DNA from: Porodaedalea pini
Taxonomy: Eukaryota > Basidiomycota > Agaricomycetes > Hymenochaetales > Hymenochaetaceae
NCBI GenBank assembly: GCA_002794775.1
Contig: NBAY01000051.1
Coordinates: 124,001 to 188,000, forward strand
DNA: 64,000 bases
Direction: 5' to 3'
Positions 57,886-64,000 of the stretch are shown piece by piece (positions within the stretch are counted from its first letter, which is position 1; each line of letters begins with the position of its first letter). Made by a program: the position numbers and the translations under genes. A model generated the notes under the pieces. That model was not told the DNA's origin and did no database searches. It saw only the letters and a program-made list of their open reading frames with translations.

Positions 57886-59569
57886 ATGCAGGGAACGCCT
57901 GGCTTCGCTGAGGGTCAGTACTTCATCGACACCGAAGCAAGGACTCGCGTCCGGCTGGAAACCGAGACAGATGCTTTACTGACTGCCTTCGTGTTTGGCG
58001 GGAAAAAGAGGAAAAGGCGCCCTCGGATAGCTTTATCCGTCTTCGACGATGTTCTCAAAATGCTCCGGGACCCCAAGTTCAAAGCCGACAGAATTACTCT
58101 GAAGGACTACGACGATGTTGTCACTTATGCCCGGAGATATGGAATATTGCCGGGACGCCACAATAACTCTATCCTAGCACGCGCGCCCGACAGGACACAT
58201 AAACTGTTAGCCGACTTCGTGTTTGCCGGAAATCTACGTCCTCAAATGGAATCGTTCTTGGTCAGCGAACTTCTCGCATTACTGCGAGACACCAGATTCA
58301 GGACGGATCAGATTACCTTTGCGAGCGGCGGGGACATCTTATTTCACATCGCAGAACGCCGTCGACAAGTAGCACGCCTCCGATCCATTCCGTTTTTTTC
58401 GAACTCAACCGCACCCGCTACTAACGTTCCGGAAGAGATCATGGACCACGTCATGAAGATGCTAGTGGGGGATGCGCTCCGGAGGGCATCGGCTCAGCCC
58501 TATTGGAACGGCATCGAGTCCGTTCGGTTCTTGCCATCCGAAGACTTGAAGACAGCAAGTCTCGTGCATCGGACGTGGACAGCTCCTGCGCAGCGCGTAC
58601 TTCGAAGTTTTGTAGAGGTGGATGGGAGCACAGGCCTATATTATGCTCTGCGCAGCCCGCTTCTTGGCCCTTGGACGCGCCAGATGAGAATCACGAAATC
58701 GAACGAGGAAGACAGACGAGGGGATGTTTTCTTTCTCCTCAAATCAATTCCACAATATTTCTCCAACATCGCTGTGCTTTCCATTTATCTCGACTACGAG
58801 TCAGATGATCATTACTCCTGTCAGCATGCCGATGAAGCAATTCTCAGCCTTGGCGAACTGAAACGTCTCAAGTCTTTGACGGTCATGGGTTGTCGCAAGC
58901 CTTTCATATTATGGGAAGCCATCACACGAATGTCGTCTCTAACGTCGTTGAAGCTGAAGATAGCTGAGACATGCACTTTCACTGAGACGGAAATTCCAAT
59001 TCCAATTTCATTTCAAAACCAAGGCACCTAGCCCTTCTCTCACAGATATCGATATCACGCAGGGTAATCAATTCTGGCCGTGTCTTCCTTGGCTGTTTCG
59101 GCCGCACGGGGAGTACAGGATAAAGAAACTCTCGACGGGGTTTTGGCATAAATGGCCAGAAAAGTTTAGCTTTCGATTTTTACAACCTTCCCTGCCTCAG
59201 CTCGAAGAGTTGACCATCACATCCACGGAGACCGGAAGTGCTTTCGAATGGTATGCAAGGGAGGTTTTATCCCATTGCTCTGCCCTGCGCATTTTGCAAG
59301 GGCGAATCTTAAGGCCTGCCGACGAGTTTATCCATGCAGATGTGGCTTCCGTACTCCCCAAAACGATCGAGTCTTTAACTTTGGTCTGCTATGAGATCAG
59401 GGAACGTCTAGCGGCTGGAGATTGGGACGCGAGGCTTATCAACTTCCTTAAAGTCTTCCCCAACTTGCGTGCATTCTCGTTTGCACCCATCGACTTTCCA
59501 CTTCCAGAAACGCAAGCGTTCTGTGCGGACCATAAGATACAACTAGTGCTTCTCGAACGGGAAGAATGA
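57886..59569 (+). CDS. F-box/LRR-like protein with a one-base frame break
   Basis: The ATG at 57886 opens a 381-codon frame with a duplicated N-terminal module (RVRLETETDALLTAFVFGG and KLLADFVFAGNLRPQMESF), then an F-box-like segment (VPEEIMDHVMKMLVGDALRR ... LKTASLVHRTWTAPAQRVL) and LRR-type sequence (LGELKRLKSLTVMG, MSSLTSLKLKIAE). The frame stops at 59029-59031. The next frame continues at once with KAPSPSLTDIDITQG, FWHKWPEKFSF, LPQLEELTITS and LRAFSFAPIDFPLPET to a stop at 59567-59569. The switch falls on the AAAA run at about 59014-59020 and no intron can explain it. So it is a recently broken gene, or an indel error in a homopolymer. A ubiquitin-ligase role is inferred from family only. 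Confidence 0.7.
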
Positions 59570-60383
59570 TAATCGTGCGAAGCATGGACGAGCCTTTTGA
59601 TATCACAATCCCTTTCAACTCTTTTGCTTATTTTTGTTCTCCCACCTAGGCCTCTACTTCGTAGCTCGCTCTCCAGTTCAACTGCTGTTCTGCCCTTTTT
59701 AAAAGACAACGTCATAGGCCTCACCATGATTCCCGAGCTGTAAAACTAATCCCTATGTATTATAACTAGAATACATAATTACCTAGAGCCGCAACCTTTG
59801 TTAGTCTTTCTAACTTGTGCGCCTTAAATCATGCCTGACCAAGCATAGCGCAATTGAATCACACTGGTTGAAGTCCTAGATAGAGCAACTGACTTGGCGA
59901 TTCATGTCAGAACCACAATACGGGGCGACATACAACAGCTTCAGCGGAGATAATGCTACGAGCCCGCAAAGCTAGGGACGAAAATACATTATAAACAAGT
60001 AAATAGTATCATTTCCTGCACCGGCCGTTCGACGTAGGGAACAATTCGGAGTCGTAAGTATAGACACAGATCCAATTGTCAGATGCGATAAAGACGAATG
60101 GAGAAGATGTTAAGATGTATGCCATGCTGCAATAGATCGTTCTCGTTCCAGATTATGTCTGCGCACCACCACATGCTGTTCCAGTGACTGTTGCTAGTCG
60201 CCTTCTGAACAAGCCAGTCGCGGCCCAGGTTGTAGCCATCGTCTACGATCATGTGGTTCTTACTTGAGTCCTGCCAGGTGAAGAAGACATGATTACGGCG
60301 CTGTTGAGCCGACTGAGTTACGGTTAACAGCACTTACCTCCTCCAAAACCCTGGAACGGACGAATGAACGCAGTCTTGAACGA
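59570..60383. other. Intergenic; unexplained protein-like frame at 60079-60333 (-)
   Basis: The minus frame at 60079-60333 reads HVFFTWQDSSKNHMIVDDG, then GRDWLVQKATSNSHWNSMWW and ADIIWNENDLLQHG. The composition is protein-like with several aromatic residues, but no start, exons or family could be fixed. It is possibly a remnant of a secreted protein gene. The rest is spacer. Confidence 0.3.
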
Positions 60384-61240
60384 TAATCGAGGAAGGTTCT
60401 ATCCCATTGCTCTGCTTTGCGTGGTTCGCAAGGGCGAGACGCAGGGCCCGGAGAGCTTATCCTCGCAGATGTGGTATCCTTACTATAGTTGCCGTTGTCC
60501 GGTCCATGGACCGCTGGACCCAGGACCGGACCGCGGTCCGGTCCACTTAAGGTCCAGATGTGGTCCGGTCTAGGGTCCAGCTCTCCTGCCATTTTTCTGG
60601 ACCGAGCTGGACCCTGGACCGGACCTGGACCGGAAGAAATATTTGTAGGAGTTAGTTTGACATCATTACTGGCCTCAAGTTGGTTGACAAAGAAGTAGAA
60701 CAGCTCTAGTGAGACCGGAAGATGTGCTTGAGCTTTGCATAGCACTGTGACATGACTACTTGCCTGTGCAGGGGGTCTTCCATACCGTGTGAACAGGTTT
60801 TCTCAGGACTCAGGAGCAGGTCTGGTGGATACCAAGTGCCATATCCACCTTCTTTCTGAAACTTTTGAGTACAGAGATACTATAGATGTACTACATAGGC
60901 CTTTACAAATGCATGTCTTTGTCTCAAGCATAAATAGAATTAATTCAACTTTTTCTTCTCAATTTACCAGCGGTCCAGGTCCGGTCCAAAAGCGGTCCAG
61001 TTGGGGTCCGGTCCAGGTCCGAGCTGAGCAGGGAAATCCAAAACGGTCCGGGTTACGGTCCACCGACATTTTGCCTGGACCGGACCTGGACCGGACCGCG
61101 GCAACTATAATCCTTACTCCCCAAAACGATCGAGATTCTAGATTTGTTCCGCTATAGAGATGCTCCATTCAGCGCGGAAACCCAGGCTTATTGTGGGATC
61201 CATGATATCCGGCTAGTACTGTGCAGCGGAAGGTAGGGGA
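60384..61240 (+). pseudogene. 3' fragment of the F-box/LRR-like gene, split by a transposon
   Basis: 60384-60480 aligns with about 59255-59350 of the better-preserved copy (shared GGTTCTATCCCATTGCTCTG-type block, CAAGGGCGA and GCAGATGTGG). After the inserted element the match resumes at 61110 with ACTCCCCAAAACGATCGAG and, after an internal deletion, GAAACCCAGGC and CGGCTAGTACTGTGC, which match the end of the gene. Third copy of this family within 5 kb. Confidence 0.75.
60484..61109. mobile_element. hAT-like non-autonomous element with an 8 bp target duplication
   Basis: Inverted ends read TATAGTTGCCG (left) and its reverse complement (right), flanked by the direct repeat ATCCTTAC (60476-60483 and 61110-61117), the 8 bp size of the hAT superfamily. 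Both subterminal regions are packed with GGTCCGGTCCAGG-type motifs in both orientations, as hAT transposase-binding arrays often are. There is no transposase; the middle is unique AT-rich DNA. Removing the element and one repeat copy restores the alignment of the interrupted gene fragment, confirming the insertion. Confidence 0.88.
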
Positions 61241-62476
61241 AAAGGTACAATTGACACGGCCTACGCTGTTGTAGAATGCAGATTATGTAAGCCATCCTTT
61301 CTACGGCACCGTTTCAAGTTATTAATACCTTTTCGTTAGCTCTTACAAGTTACATTTCCCGCGCTCCCTTGTCAATAATGAACGGCAGGATAAATCCTTT
61401 TTTCTTATGTTGTTCTCTTCCAGTCACCTGATATTTGAGTATTGGTGTCTATATCCAATCGGGAATACGGGAATGATCATGGATGCGTCGACTTGAAGAT
61501 GTTATGCTCGCTGTGCGGCCAGCGTGAGTGTTGTGTTCCTGAACTCGTCGACTCATAAGATGCGAGACGCTGAACCACGTGCTCTTTTTGAAGGGCACTC
61601 ACCGTCAGGTAAGCTTTACACTGTAGAAGTCCAGCTGAAGTCGATAATTTACTCTGCAGACGCCGATGACATGTCGACTGCTCGACAAGCTATGGAGAGT
61701 AGTATATTGAACGCTGCTGAGCCTGAGTGTCAACATCTCTCCAACCCCGGTATAAAGCCGTCCTTCATACTAGAGCCGGACTGACAATTCGTTCATGTCA
61801 GAGGAGGACGGCATCGTATAACGGCATCGTATAATACCACCCGTACTGGCAATCTTCGACAGCCCTTTCAAACTGATCTAACGAATCAGCCAACGGGGGA
61901 AAGTAGCGAGGATCTACTTCTTCAGATCGTGCAGAGCAAGTTTACTCTAATTTCTTGAATGTTCATTCGTGTTACAGGTGATCGACATCGAATGCTTTTT
62001 CTCTTCACTTCCAAATCCTCATGGCCCTTTAGACCTCTCCCGAAATTCCTCGATACTAAATCATCGACGCACCTTCGATTTCATTAATCGAGATGGTCTA
62101 TATGGTCTATATTTCTCTTTTACTTCAAAATTTGATCTTATTTTCTGATAGTTAAAGACCGACTCGAAGCATAACTAAAGGCCGGTGTCACTGGCAAACG
62201 AATGGCGGCTTCAGCCTGGCACTGAATATTCCATGTTGTTGAGCCAAATGTCGCTGAAACTGGGGCCAGACCATTATTCAATCTGTACTTCAGCCTAACC
62301 CGATTTCTTGGTCTAGACCGAAGGTTAGCCTCGTCAGTCTGAATTCAAACTAACATGTCAGCCACCCAGCCCACCCAAACGGCTATAATAATCAAGCTTG
62401 TGCTAAGCGTCTTTCAGGCTCGGTTCAGTCTTTCCACATGCCTTTCTTTCTCTCCTAACTCGACTCCTGGCCGACC
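61241..62476. other. Intergenic; one possible small two-exon gene at 61560-61784
   Basis: At 61560 (+) an ATG begins MRDAEPRALFEGHSPS. An intron with GTAAGC (61611) and a CTGCAG acceptor (ending about 61659) joins in phase to DADDMSTARQAMESS and a stop at 61782-61784, 50-60 residues in all. Weak evidence, no family. A short direct repeat occurs near 61806-61830 (ACGGCATCGTATAA). The rest is spacer and the promoter of the next gene. Confidence 0.3.
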
Positions 62477-64000
62477 ATGGCCCCCTACACTCCTTCCAAT
62501 CACACGCTGGTGCCCTCGAAAGCCCTGCTTTTACCTACCCACGATCTTTTGTCACACCTCTCTCTTTCCACCACTGTCCTCTCCAATGCTGTGTCTTCCA
62601 CTCCTCCTCCAGATGTATCGGATGTGACATTCACTGCTACCTTGCCGTATCTTGGCATCGGCCCCCTGGTTCTTCAACCCTCTCCCAGTCGTCCAGTTGA
62701 TGCAGAAATGACCGCTTCTGCATATCGACGCGACACGTCTTCCAGGTTGGCATACCTCGCCATCCTTGCCATTCCGCTGATTTTTCTAGTCGTCGCCTTT
62801 CTCTATATGCGGCGTGGAAAGCAGAAGCCTGCGAAGCACTTTGCTCCTCAACACACTCTGCGCAGCGAGGCTGCTCGCGCTCGTGCAGACACAGAAGCGC
62901 CACGTATGCAGCAGCTTCCGCGCGACCGCATACGTGCGATGAACAGCGTGCCACGGGATCAGGAAGTGCCTATCTCTCCGCCCGCCGAGCACCAAATTTT
63001 CTCTCCTCGACCTCGGACACCGCCGCCTAGCGAATATCGGCATCCAAGAGGAATTTGTTTTGCTTCCCTTTCTGTTCCTGGAAATTCGGAACCTCCGAGT
63101 CCACTGGCGAGTACCACAACCTCCACATCGGACCTTAGTGTATGTCCACCGACGCCCTGTACGCCCATCTCTTCATTTCCGTCTGAGCCAGCTGAGGAGC
63201 CGGCGCATGAGGAACCATCCTCTGGTCTTGGGAAGGATGAATATGGAACGGAAGAAGTACGTTTTTCCTGGGATTTCCGGTGCAAAGGAACTGTGGACAG
63301 ACTTTCTCGCTTCTCAGCCGGGTCTGTGCTGGATATTTCGCATGCCAATAACGTAGTGACCTCCTCAGTCGATAAACCCGACCAGACTACCGACACACAA
63401 GCGCTACAGATCCAAGAAAACGCTCAGGCTTCCGGTGAGGATATAAATCATATTACTGAGACAGCAGACAAAACATCCCATATTGGACTCGCTTCTTCTG
63501 TCACTCTTCCAGTTCTACCTGCTCTTGAACTTTCTGAAGGAAGTTACCTCTCAGCGTTGCTTGATTTTGCGTCGGGAATCGAGAGTGACCTCTCGTCTTC
63601 TCCGTCGCAAGATAAGTTCGCGACGATTGCGCCCAGCCTGTCCACTCCGAGCCTTGTCAGCGACGGCGACTCCACGTTCAACACGACCGCCACATCTATT
63701 ATACTCAGCTTACCTGTCCCAGAAGTTGAGATACCTTCAGGCCCTAAGGCCTTGATTAGGAGCGATGAGCCGATTTCAACGAATTCTGATCCAATTGTAC
63801 TTGGTCTCAACCTGGATGTCACGTCTTTCTCTGCCCAAGTCAGCGATGCGCTTTCCTCGACGCCCAATTCCATGCTCAATCGAACCTACGACTCGAGCTT
63901 AGTCCAGCATCCGAACGACATCGAACAACAGGAACCCCCGAAGGATGCCAAGAGGCGTCCAGTCCTCAGCAAGCCGAATCACCGTACCCTTGCTCCTACG
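62477..64000 (+). CDS. Ser/Pro-rich single-pass membrane protein, incomplete at the window edge
   Basis: From the ATG at 62477 the frame stays open for 508 codons to the last base, so the gene continues beyond the window. The first ~85 residues are Ser/Thr/Pro-rich and may be extracellular; a clear transmembrane helix follows (LAYLAILAIPLIFLVVAFLYM) with a basic stop-transfer side (RRGKQKP). The remaining ~400 residues are Ser/Pro/Thr-rich and acidic, with short ordered-looking stretches such as EVRFSWDFRCKGTVDRLSRF. No canonical signal peptide and no catalytic domain were seen. The layout recalls fungal surface sensors or signalling anchors, but this is inference only. No intron was needed. 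Confidence 0.8.
   Translation, partial: MAPYTPSNHTLVPSKALLLPTHDLLSHLSLSTTVLSNAVSSTPPPDVSDVTFTATLPYLGIGPLVLQPSPSRPVDAEMTASAYRRDTSSRLAYLAILAIPLIFLVVAFLYMRRGKQKPAKHFAPQHTLRSEAARARADTEAPRMQQLPRDRIRAMNSVPRDQEVPISPPAEHQIFSPRPRTPPPSEYRHPRGICFASLSVPGNSEPPSPLASTTTSTSDLSVCPPTPCTPISSFPSEPAEEPAHEEPSSGLGKDEYGTEEVRFSWDFRCKGTVDRLSRFSAGSVLDISHANNVVTSSVDKPDQTTDTQALQIQENAQASGEDINHITETADKTSHIGLASSVTLPVLPALELSEGSYLSALLDFASGIESDLSSSPSQDKFATIAPSLSTPSLVSDGDSTFNTTATSIILSLPVPEVEIPSGPKALIRSDEPISTNSDPIVLGLNLDVTSFSAQVSDALSSTPNSMLNRTYDSSLVQHPNDIEQQEPPKDAKRRPVLSKPNHRTLAPT

Noticed and set aside
60293..60745. Minus-strand 150-codon open frame
   Set aside because: It crosses the left end of the hAT-like element and is made largely of its GGTCC motif arrays.

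Overview
The window is nuclear DNA of a filamentous basidiomycete, most likely an Agaricomycete wood or litter decayer. Genes are cut by many 45-150 base GT-AG introns. The content fits that group: a GH115 xylan glucuronidase, UstYa/DUF3328-type proteins, a Hen1 small-RNA methyltransferase, a phosphoketolase paired with an acetate kinase, and many F-box-type genes. Species was not determined. No rRNA, convincing tRNA, CRISPR or phage feature was seen.

Layout. 0.2-1.8 kb: a Ser-rich unknown gene with an apparent frame break. 3.1-8.5 kb: acetate kinase (-) and phosphoketolase (+) head to head; together they turn sugar phosphates into acetyl phosphate and then acetate plus ATP. A candidate 107-residue gene lies in the spacer. 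9.9-16.4 kb: three non-autonomous DNA transposons (a 780 bp near-perfect foldback and two members of a ~600 bp family, all with TA flanks) around a Bsd2/Ndfip-type Rsp5 adaptor and a probably GPI-anchored aspartic protease. 16.7-24 kb: Hen1, V-ATPase subunit e, a bHLH factor and a Nudix diphosphoinositol phosphatase. 24.4-34.3 kb: a ZIP zinc transporter with a 15-base microexon, F-box-type genes (one with a stop inside the F-box), an HD-domain hydrolase, replication factor C subunit 5 and the ASTRA factor Asa1.

34.4-41.5 kb: a small membrane-protein group (an unknown single-pass protein with a frame break, one intact UstYa-type protein and one degenerate one), then the GH115 gene. 42-56 kb: an F-box protein, repeats and a duplicated 3' region, a Gly/Ser-repeat GPI-type protein, unknown genes, a C3HC zinc-finger protein (Rsm1/NIPA) and a BTB/POZ protein. 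56-61 kb: three copies of one F-box/LRR-like gene in different states of decay, the last split by a hAT-like element with an 8 bp target duplication. 62.5 kb to the end: a Ser/Pro-rich single-pass membrane protein whose open frame leaves the window.

No wholly new system is demonstrated. The best leads are the metabolic gene pair with its embedded small gene, the long foldback close to a Hen1 gene, an Rsp5-binding motif assembled across a splice junction, and four genes broken by single-position changes that may be real decay or assembly errors.
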